Source of the DNA: Cycas panzhihuaensis
Lineage: Eukaryota; Cycadophyta
Reading direction: 5' to 3'
DNA: 64,000 nucleotides
NCBI GenBank assembly: GCA_023213395.1
Contig: CM041465.1
Span: 241,931,741-241,995,740, forward strand
In this document: one piece after another, positions 34,956 through 47,432 of the stretch
How positions within the stretch are numbered: the first letter of the stretch is position 1
Layout of the letters: every line of letters starts with the position of its first letter
Position numbers and translations under genes: made by a program
The notes under the pieces: generated by a model
What the model saw: the letters and a program-made list of their open reading frames with translations, nothing else
The model's database searches: none
Told to the model about the DNA's origin: nothing

Positions 34956-35786
34956 GAGGATTTTGTACATTGTTGATTTTGGGGAAGGGAAGTATTGGAC
35001 CTCCAGGGAGTCTCACCATATATAGACACATGATTGTACTCCTCCCTACAAGGATTTTAGCTTCTTGAGGCATGATGCCTAGATGATGATGTATTATATG
35101 ATCTGTTGTATGATATGATTTATATGTATATAGACGAGGGCCAATTGGTACCCCATTTGACTTATGATGATGATGATGTTATGATGACTTTGTGATGTTA
35201 TTACTTTGTTGTATTACTTACTTGTTTATGTAATGCATAGAGAGATAGGTGTGTGCATATGGATATGGGTGCATGGGTGTACAAGGGGTTATTCATTATG
35301 ATGGCTTTAGTTGATTGATATGTATGATGTTTGTTATTAGATCATGTGTGATGATACTCATGTTTCCTTTCATGCGATACCACACTCATAGTAGGCACAC
35401 ATAATCATAATGTGTATCAATGATGAATACGTATGAGGCTAGGAGGTGGAGCTGTGCATATCCAATGAGGGATCATACTAGATATGTAAAGGAAACAATG
35501 ATAAAATAAGAGTATAGATACTTAAGCAAAAAGGCCCTAGCTGGGAAGTGACTCTAAGCTCAAGAGTGAAGGAAGTTTGCATGCCTCCACTAAGAAAGGA
35601 GAGGTTTCCCTTAGGAGGGAAATAAAAGATGTAATGAAAGTACTAAAATCAGAAAGAAGAGAGGCTACTCTAAACCACCTTTTTACCTGTGGCCAGGGGA
35701 AATAATGACACTCTTAGAGTGGTAGTTTAAGCTCATTCCAAAGCGAGAGAGAAGGGTATGCTTAATTTACTCAGGATTAGGGAAGG
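34956..35786. other. E1 non-coding stretch between convergent genes
   Basis: It matches 13636-14418 (E2) and 57132-57831 (E5). It includes CCAATTGGTACCCCATTT and AT-rich runs. No gene seen. Confidence 0.5.
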
Positions 35787-37127
35787 TCACATGTAGAATT
35801 TCTTTAAGAATTTACCATTGACAGCTTTCTCAAATTCAAGACCTTCTAGAGTTGTTATCTTATAAGTGCCATTATTGAGGCTTTCGAGAATGATGAAAGG
35901 ACTGACCCATTTAGGACTAAATTTAGACAAGCAATCATCGAGATATTCTAGCTTGAGGATGTGGTCCTCAGGATACAAAGGGTGAGGGCAAAGATGTCCA
36001 TTATACTTTCTTTATGCCCTCGCTTTGGAGGCAAGATTTGCTTGATATGCAATCAAACGTTTCTCATGTAAGGCTTCAAGTTTGAGGAGGTAGGCTTGGT
36101 GATAGGATTCCTCATCAACGAGACCTAGAAGGGAAACATATAAGGAGGGGATTTCAACTTTCAAAGAGAGGACCACCTCAGTTCCATATACGAGGGAGAA
36201 CAGGGTCATCTGGGTGGCCATGCAAACAGAAGTGCGGTATGCCCATAGAGTAGAGGGAAGTTAAAGGTGTCAATCCCTTTGGGATTATGCAACAATTTTC
36301 TTCAAGATATTGATAAGAGTTTTGTTGAAAGACTTGATTTGGACATTGGCCTAATGGTAATAAGGAGAAGAAGTCTTTTGAGATATCCTAAACTTCCTAT
36401 AAATCTTGTCCATCTCATTATTATAAAAGGAAGTACTATTATCTGTGATTAGGATATCAGGGACCCTGAATCGATAGATAATGTGCTAATAAATGAAGGT
36501 AGTTATAGTCTTGTCAGTAATGGATGACAAGGGGACTGCTTTAGCCTATTCAGTAAAGTATTCCATCACAATCAAGATAAATTTGTGTTACAACAAAGAA
36601 GGAGGGGTTATGGCTCTAATGAGGTCTAATCCCCATTAGGAAAACAACCATGGAGAAATAATCAGATGTAGGGCCTTGGGAGGCAAATGGATGACATTTA
36701 TGTATTCCTAACATCTATGACATTGTAAGGTAAATAGGCATGGGCATCTTTGAAAAGGGACAGCCAGTAGTAACCCATGTGGAGGATCCTATAGATCATG
36801 GATTGGACCCTAAAGTAGCCCCCACAAATGCCATTGTGGTATTTGCAAAGTATCTGGTTCACTTCATCAGGGTTGGTGTAGTGAAGGACCCCATCAAAGG
36901 ATCTCTTCTATAACACCTCCTCCATGAAGAAGTACTGCCTAGTAGTGGCCCTAACTTGTGACCTCAACTTGTCATTAGCATTTGAACGATATTACTTTTT
37001 AGTAAGGTATCGTACAATATCCCTATACTATTTGCTATTACCTAATGGATGGGGGATGAGTATTAGACAGAAAAGATAGTCTCGTCTAGCAAGGAGTCAT
37101 CAATAGGAATGTTAAAAGAGTTAGGAA
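35787..37127 (-). pseudogene. E1 integrase, degenerate
   Basis: Fragments in different frames match integrase: FSLVYGTEVVLSLKVEIPSL (36012-36221) and HILKLEYLDDCLSKFSPKWV to the C-terminal stop at 35787. At the zinc finger the minus strand reads C-H-R-C followed by TAG at 36708-36710, the same position as in E2 and E5. The upper edge, near 37128, is a deletion junction that removed RNase H. Confidence 0.75.
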
Positions 37128-38280
37128 TAGGGGTATCAAAATTAGGGTAGAATCCAAGGCTCTTTTGAGCTCTTGGAAAGCTTCCTAGGCCTTTAGAGAC
37201 CAAATGAATGGGGCCCCCATCTTTAATAAATTAGTGAGGGGTTTAGCATTTATCTCAAAGTTAGCCAAGAAATGCCTAAGGAAGCCTAATCTACCCAGGA
37301 ATGACTTGATTTGCCATTGTGTCTTGGGCAGAGGCATGCCAAGGATGGCTTTAACTTTATTAGGGTCGATTTGGATTCCTTGTTTAGAAACAAGGAAACC
37401 TATGAGTTTGCCAGTTGTTACATCAAACACACATCTAAGAGGATTTAGGCTAACATGATATTTTTGGCATCTAGTAAAGATGGCATGTAAATCTTTGGGA
37501 TGCTAGACCCTTTTACAAGAAAGACCCATCATGTCATCCATGAAGACCTCGAGGGTTTTATTTATGAGGTCATGGAAGACGAACTGCATTGCCCTTTGGT
37601 AAGTGGCACCTATATTTTTTATTCTAAAGGGCATCACTTTATAAGCAAAGATACCATAAGGGGTGGTGAAGGCCATCTTATGATGGTCTTCAGGAGAAAT
37701 CTGGATTTGGCTGTACCTAGAGAAGCCATACATCAAGGACATGACTTAAAATCTACCAATTTGATTGATGATTTGATCAATAAAAGGTAAAGGGAAGTTG
37801 TCTTTGGGACATGCATTATTAATATCATTGAAATCAATGTATATCCAAATAGTAATGAGAACTATATTTGAGACCTACTTAGAGTAATTGATGGAGGTGA
37901 TCAACCCTATGTTTAAGAGTTTTTCAACTTCCATCTTCATGGTGGAAGATAGTTTAGGATGAAGGAGGCACTGCTCTTGTTGTATATGGCAAGTGCCTTG
38001 AATAATAGTAAGATTGTGGGTGATAATTAAGGGATTTATTCCCTTTATGTTAGTGTAATCCCATGTGAAAACATCATAAAACTATTGGAAAAGAAGGGTG
38101 TATTCCTTTATTTCTTTAGGGGAACATTCCACTCCCACCTTGATGACCTTGCCAGGGGTGAAGATGATGTCCTTGGTTGCTGCCATGCACATGGAATTCT
38201 CTTCCTTGAAATGAAGGGGGGCTTGGTCAATAAGAAGGGGCGAAGAGGAACTAGGTTGACTTGGGTCAGCTAAGGGTGAC
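37128..38280 (-). pseudogene. E1 reverse transcriptase
   Basis: SRYSQIQISPEDHHKMAF, FRIKNIGATYQRAMQF and LEVFMDDMMGLS (active box 37533-37544) lie in one frame (37503-37742). The C-terminal part, LVSKQGIQIDPNKVKAILGM, is at 37185-37430. The LMDGF of E2/E5 is LMYGF here, so the first catalytic Asp is lost. RNase H that should follow is deleted. Confidence 0.82.
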
Positions 38281-39903
38281 CCAAGGGCTAGAATCGTCTA
38301 GTAACTAAGTTTATGATGACCAGGAGGGAGGTTGGGCATAGAGCCTACTAGATGTTATAACAATGCTTTGTCATTCTTGAAGCAGTATACCCCATGGACA
38401 GTCATACTTGGAGAAGATGAGGAATAAGGAACAGAAGGAGCAGTGGGACCATAACGATCGACTCACCACTCAATATAGTTAGGGGACTCTTGAGAAGATT
38501 CAAAGGGCAACCTCCTATGACATGGGATAAGGGGTTCCCTAATCTCATCACTCAAGGAGGGTGATGAGATGGAAGACGAAGTGCCATAGGAGGTCACATA
38601 AGAGATGGGAAGAGTTCCCATCAAACTTGGACACCTAAGGAGGATGAGGTAGTAAGTTAGTCCTTAATGCCTCAATGAATAAAGGGGTTGACCTGTAGTC
38701 AATGAAGGGATGGATCCTTGATTGAATCATTGTGTCAATAAAATATGGGGGAGGAGGTGGGCATGGATGCCTAAATCCTCCTTAAGAGGTTTGAATGAAA
38801 GGAGGATATAAACGCCCTCCTACTTGGTGGAAAGGGACTAATCCCAAATGCAAAGGAACTAAAAGAGAGGCAAATGGGTAGGAAGGACCCATCCCCCCTT
38901 GGAGGTGCACCCCTTGTTGAAAGGGGACTTGGGAGAAGGAGCCTTAAGGAGGGATTTATCCTCCTTATAAAGGCATTGTATATGAAGCGATGCAAGAAGA
39001 GGAAATAGATGGGTATGGGACCAGATTCTTCCCATATGGGCCACTTATAGGTGGCACGACACCATATGGATTGAGGGGGTCCACCCCATAGATATGGAGG
39101 GGATTCCCCTTTCCATTCCCCCATGGTTGGGAGGTGTATCTTAGGGGAACATAAAGAGATGAATCCTTAGGATGAAGTTGAGAGCGCATGGGGATTTGCC
39201 CCATATAGCTAGAGGAAGGGGACACATAGACCACCTAAGTCTAATAGAAGGTGAATGGACCAAGGTTGGTTGAGGTGTGGTTACCTAGCTGGGAGGAGGT
39301 ATACTCAACCTAATTTGGGAAGTGGACATACTTTGGGTGGCCCCTAAAGGATGAGGGCCACAAGAAGAAGAAGAAACAATGAGGGATGGCCTCGTTGTGG
39401 CTAGCAAAGCTAAGTGAGAAGAGTATGGGGGTGTAGACGAGGAAGAGGGGGGCACCGCGCTTCATAAGATGCTCTCCAACCAAGGTGTAGATAAGGAAGC
39501 ATTGATGTAGCACCTCCATCATGTCCACAAGAGGGGTTCCCACTTGCTCATATGAGGTTGAAGGCTCCTCATACGAAGTAGACCCTACAAGATGATCCTC
39601 ATGGGTATTGTCACCAAGGTAATAATATCCCGTGCGGGAAGAGGCTCCCACATCATGTGTAGGAAGATGGTGGATATTTGGGCACTCTTGATCACCTAGA
39701 TAGAAAATGGGATCTTCACCCTCTTGGGTGGGACCCTTAAAAGAGGTTGAAGGTTATTGGGTTTCAGAATCATAGGGGTGATAAGCCTAATCTAAAGAGA
39801 ATCCCTCCATAGTTGATTCAGAATCGGATAAAGGAAGGGGAAAATAGGGTGTCTCTTCTAAAGAAGGAGGAAGATCTCACAAATGATAAGTGAATCATTG
39901 CAT
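38281..39903 (-). pseudogene. E1 gag N-part joined to linker
   Basis: The start equivalent is ATG 39901-39903. SYEEPSTSYEQVGTPLVDMM and RYTSQPWGNGKGNPLHIYGV are recognisable, then EALRTN of the gag domain entry near 38660. Near 38615 the sequence jumps to the protease-RT linker (38281-38615), so the gag core, zinc knuckle and protease are deleted. Confidence 0.78.
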
Positions 39904-40045
39904 TCAAGCTCCCCCTAAGATTCAGAAAAAAGAGGGGTAGGCAGAATGGAGAGTGTTAGGAGTTTACCCAATGAATCAAGAAGGGATGCCAAAAGGAGAG
40001 GCAACACCAACAGGAAGGGAACTAGGATGGTTCCTTTACTGGTAG

Positions 40046-40064
40046 GTCCCTAGTATGGTCGCTA
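40046..40064 (-). promoter_or_regulatory. E1 primer-binding site
   Basis: The minus strand reads TAGCGACCATACTAGGGAC, one base from the LTR end. It is homologous to E3's site, again with TAG for TGG. Confidence 0.75.
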
Positions 40065-40065
40065 G

Positions 40066-43000
40066 TGGATGTGCACCTCTAAGGTCTCACTAAATATAAG
40101 GGGATTAATCCTACACAATCACTAATCAAATGTCTTAAAGATCCTTAGGAGTGGGGGAATAGGTTACCCACAAAGGGTGTTCATACATCAAAACGTAGGT
40201 TCGAGGACCCATAAATGGCACACAAGACCCTCCTTTTAGGTAGGTACCTTCTTAGATTTGAAATGGGTAAAGGTATCCTCAGTTTGTCGAGTAGCCTCAA
40301 AGGGGACTCTCCTATCTTGACAGGTTTAGGAAGGAGAGGGAAGACAGAAAGGGCTTTTCCCAAGATAAAGGGAAAAGAAAAGGTGAACCCCAGTGGAAAA
40401 AGGGTGCCTATGGAATAGGAAAGAGATAGCAAGTAGAAAGAGTGTAGAAGGGAGGTTTGGTTTAAGAAAAACAAACTCCTAGAAAGGGTAAGGCAAGTAG
40501 GGTGCCTTACCAAGGGAGCACCTCTAGGGCCTATATGCACTAGGCGGGTGGCTAGGTATGTTAAAAAGCATTAGGAGATATCTTCATTTTTCTCAAAAGT
40601 AATATAATAATGCAAGATATTATTGCCACCAAACAAATGCAATTTGAATGAAAAACTCTCTTCTTTATGTCTTGTTTCCTCCTTTTCTTTTTCTTTTATG
40701 GACGAAAAGATAAGGAAACAAAGGGGAAGAGAAAATGCAAGAAGAGAGTGCAATAACTAGTGCAATTTATTCTAGTGATGTATGGGGAGAAAGGTAACTA
40801 TTAAGAGGCTTAAATCTCTTTATGTCCCTATCCTACTAAACGTAAGGGATATGCGAAATAGAAGGAAATGTAATAGGGGGAAAGAAACTATCTTGTTACT
40901 TTTCACTAAGGATGTAATATCAGTGGTATATCAACCCAAACAACCCTTGCTTAGATGCTCATGTAGTGGGAGAGGGAAAGAAAGTGGAGTCAATGCATGC
41001 CAATGCAATGAATGACTTTCTTTCCTAGTAAATGCGAAGTGGATGTTCTACAAGCAAAATAGAATGCATGCAACTTTTTATTTTCTTTTTCTTTTAGGAA
41101 AGGGAGAAAGAGATAAGAAAGAAAGAGGAGTTAGGGGAGGAGCACCGGAACTGAGTTGGTTGGTGAGGCATGGCTTTCTTTCTTCTTTGCGATCTCTTTA
41201 CCAGTCACCATGAACTCCTTGCCATGGTCAATGTTATAGGTGGAATGCTGGTGGGTCTTCCTTACCTTCCTTAAGATGCTTGTGCAAAAAAGAAATAAAA
41301 AAAATTATAAGGAAAAACAAAAGGAAACGAAGTGCACATACCTTTCACTATGATTCCCACTTGCTTCAGAAAGCAAAACTTACTTAATAGATCGATTTCC
41401 TTTCTACAAGAGATTATGTATATATAAAAGCAAATATATGTTCACCAAATGAAAATATGATCTTATGTAAATTTTAAAAGGAAACTATGTGCTATTTAGC
41501 CTCTCTTAATATACATGTAAAATATTTAAACAATTTTTTTTAGAAGGGAAAAGGGGGGTAAAGGGAATGAGAAAGAAAGCCTTAGAACTGCCAGCCCTCC
41601 CAAACAGGGCACCTCCACGTGCTCAAGTACTCCAAGCAACTGAATCAAGAAAAGGGTTATGGCTTCTGAGAAAACAAAGAAGGTAACAAAGTTTGCAATA
41701 AAAAGAGTTGTAAAAACTGCAAAAATTATAAATGTTGAAAAAGTTACAATGTTTCAACCTTCACAAAATTTGTAAAATAAGGTAAGAATCATACAAACTA
41801 CAAGATTCATAAAGAAATAAGATTTTTGATGATGTGTGAGGGATGGTTATAGGCATTGCAAGTGGCTTCCAATGCTACAACCAGCATGATTCTTCACCCT
41901 AAGGGTTTCTAGGTGCGTAAGATGGATATAAGATGGGAGAAGTGAGAAAGGCAGGGGGCTACCCTAGAGGATGAAACTAAGAGGGTCAAAACCCTAGACT
42001 TAGGCTCCTCTTCTTCCTTTCTATAAGTTCCCATAACCCACTCATTTGTGGCCCAAGAGGAGCCTCAAGAGGTGAGGAGGATGAGTGAGGGGAAGGAAGG
42101 GTTTACCTTCCTTCAAGAAAAAATCCTAGAAATGAATGTATGAAGGGGATTTTTGGGTGAATAAAGGAAAAGACTCATGAAATACCCTTGCCAAGGAAAT
42201 GAGAAGAAAGCTACATATCTAAAGTCACTGCTAAAATCGATCTAAAGTAGATATTACCTCATGGATTGGTAGGAGGAGAAGGATCCCTCTTGATGGATGG
42301 ATAAAAGGTCCACTTAGTAGCTCAAAGAAGATGAGAAACTTGCAAAAGCATGATGTGATGACTAGAGTGAGCACTTAAGAGGAGAAATATGTTGGAAATA
42401 GACTATTGTAGAGCTACAACTTAGGGTTTTTCCCTAAGGAAAAGAGGAGGTAGGTGGAGAGGGCAGGAGATAGTAGTTAGAGCTATTTTTTTCCCTCAAA
42501 TAAGCCAAGAGAGACAAAGTGAGTTTGAAATTAGGTTTTTATATCTAGTATTACTCTATCGAGTAATTAAGTATGCTTTAGTTAGGAAATAACTTGCTGC
42601 CACTTGTTAATTTCATAATAAATGCAAAATTGGCCATTATTAGGCCAACGATTCAAATGAATAGTCACCCCACAACAAACCTCATGGTACCATAAAGTTT
42701 ATCATGGTATTGTGAATAGTGCCACGATGTGCTCAAAACATAGAGAAAAAATAAAGGGGGGCCTGGGAGGCCCTCAAAAAATAGGGTTTAGACCCAAACA
42801 GAGTAATATACTAAACTAACAAGGCATCTAAGAGACCTTTAAGTGCCGAGGGGGCCTCATTAAGCAGGGTAAAGGTGGTTATTAGGCCCTAATACGAGAC
42901 AAGTGACAAGTGTGAGGGCAATCAGTCCTAAAATGGGGTATTAGGGATCACACAATGCCATAAGATGGTCAAAAGCGGGTTGTAGGAGCCTAAGAGTATT

Positions 43001-43218
43001 GTGGAGGTGTGATGAAGGGCTATATTGTTGCATGGGACATTTTTCTTGAGTCATCATAAGCTAAAAAGATAGTTACAAGCATAAAAGAGTAGGAAATGCA
43101 AGCATATCAATCATGTAATCGTTAGCACCCCATATAATGCAACTACTACATGTCTCAATACATCCTAAAGTGAAAGAAGTGTTAGGCTAGAGATATACCC
43201 ACACTTACTTAAGAGGTG
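40066..43218 (-). repeat. E1 5' LTR, outer end cut by E4
   Basis: About 3.15 kb aligns to 1625-4821. The match stops at ...AAGAGGTG (43218), where about 38 more bases are expected. E4's terminal TGGATG follows directly. AGGTG (43214-43218) is therefore the likely target duplication of E4; the second copy is outside the window. Confidence 0.88.
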
Positions 43219-45911
43219 TGGATGTGCGTCTACGGGATAGCTACCTAACTAAATAGGTATGGTAAAAGCAGGTGACAATATGGTCGAGAAAGAGACTTGT
43301 AAGTAGGGTAATTACCACGTAGGGCGCCCCGTGCACCGTAGCGCGAGTTCGGGACCTGCAATGGAATATAACTACCAAAGGGTGATCCCCTCACCACTTC
43401 GAACAAGAGGTGAGGAGGCATAGGGTTAGCCTGGGTTGACCTAAGGGAAGGATTCTCCCACCCTTGGATGGCCAGAAGGGGAAGGAGAGGAACCTTTGAG
43501 GGTTTCCCTAAAGCAGCAGGAAATGAAGAAGGACAGACAAGTGGTTGGCCTATAGACGGGGTCACTTTGGTTATCCGGCGAAGTGGGGAACCAAAGGAAA
43601 GTAAGAGGGATGACCCAAGAAGATGGGTCAAGGTATGCCTAAGCAAACTAACCAAACACACAAGTAATAGGAAGAGAAAGAAGCTTGCATGGCAAAGGAA
43701 AAGAGAAAAGGCGAAAAGGAGCAGTTCCTATGACCTTTTCCTATGGGTAGAGAAGATGCATGCAATGAAATAAATAAAGCATGAACCAAAAGCAACGTTA
43801 AGTTTCCCTTTTGATTTCCAATGAGTTAATTACTACTTATGAAAAGGAATTCGAAAGGAAAGAGTAGTAGAGTGGAGTGAGGCGTGTACCCGGACTGGAG
43901 GTGTGCGTGACGATGGACACTCTCGACGGACACCAAAACTACTCCACGAGGTGTGGCAGATGCAAAGCGTCGCGGTGGATTGGAATGAGGGGCTCTCTTA
44001 CCTTCCCCAGAAAAATACTAAAGTGCAAAACCAAATACTAGTAATCAATGAAGCATAAAAGTACAACATGCATAAGAGCACTTACTGGCAACAGAACGAG
44101 CGGAAAATACACTTTGCACTCCCCAAGCACCTGCAAGCAACGACAACCTCCCATTTTTCAGAGAAAGGGTACTAACATGTAATGGCGGGATCCTAACAAT
44201 ACATGTCTATGTAATACAAATATAAACTTAAACACATATATGTTAGCATCAACGCAATGATGATAATATGTAAAAGAGGACAACCAAAGCGAAAGGAAAG
44301 TAACTGGTAAGCCTCAGAGTGGCCCACCTCCTGCAAGGAACAACCCTAACCTCCCCCAAAAGCCATAAGGTAGTGAGGGCAAGGCCAAGAAAGATGGCTG
44401 GAAATAGTAGTAAGGGAGTTGGAAGGAACCAAAGAAGACCTATGGCAGGCCGGGATGCTATGGAGAGCAAACAAGGATGCCGGGAAAAGAGTTAAGCAAA
44501 GAACAAGTGGTCGGGACTTATGTGAGTCACCCAGACCTAAGCCTAAGCCCTCAAACTAGTGCTACAATGTATGACAATGCTGATTTCAGCGGCTAAGGAA
44601 GGGCCAACAAACCCTTGTTTAAGTACCAAGGACAGCACGAGGCAAGAGAGAAGGTTTGGGGGGCTTAAAGCTGCTTGAGGAGCGTGGAAGGTGGTGCGGA
44701 ATCCACCCAGCTCTCTCCCAAACCCTGTGTCAACCCTCAGTACTGCTGCCTTGAGTAATAAACACAGGTAATGAGGCACTATAATAGAGGTAACACAGTC
44801 TAATATAGAGAGGAAAACAACCCTCACAAAGACAAGCAAAGAAACAAGCAAGATAGGGCATTAATAGCACAAGAGAAACAACTCAAATCAATGAATACCT
44901 GAGTGGAAGGGGAGAGGTGCTTGCCTCAGCCAAGGGCTGGTAAGGAGAGGTTGAGAAATCAGCCCAGAACTATGATGTAGCAGGTTTGGGACCTTGTTAA
45001 TGAAGTTGGGGGGAGAACACCTACACTTGGAATGCTTGAAGGCTGCCCGGGGCAAGAATCTACTAAAATCTCTCTAAGGCGCGTGAGGGGCTAGGAAGAT
45101 GTCCTAGATGCACCGAAGGAGAGCTGGGCACTGGAGGAGAGACGTAGGTCCTGTAGTAGCAGCAGGGTAGTAGAGAAGAGTAGAGCACACTGTGATTTCC
45201 TTGAGGAGTAATCCAAAAAGTGAGCCAAAAGTTCTAAAAAATAAGTCAAAAGTGACTTAAGTACCCAACCCAAACCCTAAAGCGAGTGATTAGGGCACGA
45301 CTGGGAGTGAGTCAAGTCACGAGACATGTGGCAGTTTTGCAATAAATGCGAAATTACCACGATAGATTTTAAAAAATAAGTTAGAACAGTCATACCGAAA
45401 AATCATAGACTGCGGATATTCTAGCAAGATCTGGTGAAAATATCGGCGGTATTCGCCAAGAGGCAAAAACAGGCCCGGCTAGCTAGCCTAGGCTGTGGGC
45501 AAATGACAAAAAGGGCCAATAGGGGGCTGAGACACCTACCCGAGGGTAAACAAGCCAACAAACAGGTCCAAAAGAGCAAAAATAGGGCTCAAACGGTGTG
45601 GCAAGTCAACCAAACAATGACGGGTCATCACACGGGCAGAGGTGATGCAAGCTGAGTGGATCTTGGAGCGAGGAGGGCTGAATGCAGGAAGTGGAGTGGC
45701 CACCAGGGTGCCACACTTGCTGGGAGTGTGCCCCTGCTATAGTCGTCATAGGCTAAAATAAATGTAGGCGAAGGCAAAGTCATCTACAAGGCCACAAACA
45801 TGCAGACATGCAAGCAAATACTTATCAAAGGAAAGCGATGATAAGGTGAGAAACATATGTGCCCTTACCTGAGTCAGTGATTCCGTATCCATTCCTAGAA
45901 GCCGGGAAACA
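43219..45911 (-). repeat. E4 3' LTR
   Basis: The LTR is 2,693 bp, aligned throughout with the E2 LTRs (for example CGGGATAGCTACCTAACT at its lower end, GCCGGGAAACA at its upper end). A rearranged palindrome region lies at 45395-45450. Confidence 0.9.
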
Positions 45912-45923
45912 CTGCCCCCTTGG
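45912..45923 (-). promoter_or_regulatory. E4 polypurine tract
   Basis: CCAAGGGGGCAG on the minus strand precedes TGTTTCCCGG. The 400 bases up to 46323 are the usual non-coding segment before aRNH. Confidence 0.75.
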
Positions 45924-46323
45924 CAGCAGAGCCTCGCCACTCAGAAGCCTGGTGTAATGGCGAATGTTGGCAATATAACTGTCAGTGGGACATGTGTATA
46001 TAGATATATCAATCAAGATCATAATAGTAGGCAAGGGTGTCAGTGAGTGTCGTGGCGGAACACGTGGATATGAAAGCGGCGGTGGAGACAACATAGGCGC
46101 TGCCTATAAGCTACCTAGGAACCGATTGGAAAAAAGAGAACGGTGAGGGGGCTGCCCCCACCACAAAAGATGCAGAAGAGCATGCATAACCAAGTAAAGA
46201 ATAAGCAAAGCATAGGCGCCATAGTTTTACCTCATTAGTAGCCAGGTTTCGGAGGTGCGAATGGGTCGCAAAGCAAAGTGTAAGATGACATGGGGCTTGG
46301 GCGACAGGAGGGCCAGATAAGCC

Positions 46324-46746
46324 TCAGGGACGGTTAGCAAGAAGAGGAAGGCTGCGCTCAAGGATGAGGCAAACGAGACTATCTACCTCAGTGTTTTGGG
46401 CCCGAGGGATATGCTGGATATTGATGGAAGAGAAGCAGGCCAGGAGAGATCTGGCAGCAGAAGCAAGAGTCCTCAAGTGAGGGCACCGCACCTGGTAAAC
46501 TTAGGTGAGATGAGACACCACAACTTGAGAGTCGCAAAGCAATACGATGGGTCCATGATGAAGATGGAAGGCATCAGTAAGGGCTTCAATGACAGCTGTA
46601 TATTTGACTTCATTATTAGTAGCCTCTGGGACGAAGATCCCAGAGCGGAGGAGATCGTGTCTAGAAGAGCTGTGGAGAATCCATGCAGCGGCATAAGGTC
46701 CAGGATTACCGCGACTTCTGCCGTCGGTAAAGATGTAGATGGACAT
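46324..46746 (-). pseudogene. E4 acquired RNase H (aRNH) with one premature stop
   Basis: The ATG at 46746 begins MSIYIFTDG (catalytic Asp kept), then SRGNPGPYAAAW, NNEVKYTAVIEAL (the catalytic Glu position appears changed: EAEY in E2/E5, EVKY here) and LLCDSQVVVSHL. Then TAA at about 46501 replaces a Gln codon. Homology continues to the natural stop at 46324. Upstream, GACTACCAG then GACTTTGTGTCACCC precedes the ATG, the same putative acceptor as in E2. It is in the sense of the element, divergent to the antisense gene. Confidence 0.82.
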
Positions 46747-47265
46747 GGGTGACACAAAGTCCTGGTAGTCAATAGATAATGAAAGTGACACTCGAAAGGC
46801 AAGTAGAAAGTGGCCATGAAGGGTAGGAGGACCTAGCAATGAGGTTGCCTAGGGCGAGAGCAAGTAGTCTGATCACTGTCGAAGAGTGGTCGTAGGAAAA
46901 AGCCTCCTGGGGCGCCAAAAGGTCGCTTCAGAAAGTGAAACATGCCCCCGGGGCAGGGGAGCATTCCCTTTAGGGACCCTAAGAGTAAAAAAGGACAGCA
47001 GAAATGAGTTTAGGGTGACGAAACGAGCCAAATGAGTACAAACTCGGGCATGCATGGGAGTGGCATGCAAAACGAGATAGAAAGGCCAAGGGAAAAAATG
47101 CAAAAATGAGGCACCATAAATGCACCTCTGAGAAAGCACAAAAGGGGTGTCAAGAGAGCACAACGGGTAATAGGGCCAGAAGGCAAAGACAATCAAGGAA
47201 ACGGGATGGTCCCAACGACTGTCGCGGGGCCAAAAACTGAAGAAGTGCCCGTTGGGGCCCCCGCC

Positions 47266-47273
47266 TATATAGG
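47266..47273 (+). promoter_or_regulatory. E4 TATA box of antisense gene
   Basis: TATATAGG lies 167 nt before the exon-1 ATG, followed by ATTCATTTTCACCGG as in E5. The stretch 46747-47265 has no convincing frame. Confidence 0.6.
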
Positions 47274-47432
47274 GAAATCGAATGGAAAATGGATTCATTT
47301 TCACCGGCTCTCGTATGAAACTAGAGCCATTTCCTTACACAGCGGAGCACTGCCCAACTTCAGAGGCACACAGGGAGAGATCAGATCATTGGATTAGAGA
47401 CTGGAGAGAGCCAGCAGGATCGGCGGGGCGAC

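Larger units (their letters stand above)
1625..43218 (-). mobile_element. E1: old Tat-lineage Ty3/gypsy LTR retrotransposon, interrupted by E2
   Basis: Its 3' LTR is 1625-4821 and its 5' LTR is 40066-43218; the latter lacks about its last 38 bp because E4 inserted there. Without E2 it is about 14.5 kb. In element order it holds PBS, gag N-part, RT, integrase, antisense PMD gene (split by E2), aRNH and 3' LTR. Three internal deletions are visible: gag core to protease (junction near 38615), RNase H (near 37128), and antisense intron 1 to late exon 2 (near 6625). Its LTRs differ at about 17 of 180 positions over 2101-2280 versus 40561-40740, the highest value here. All frames are broken. Confidence 0.85.
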
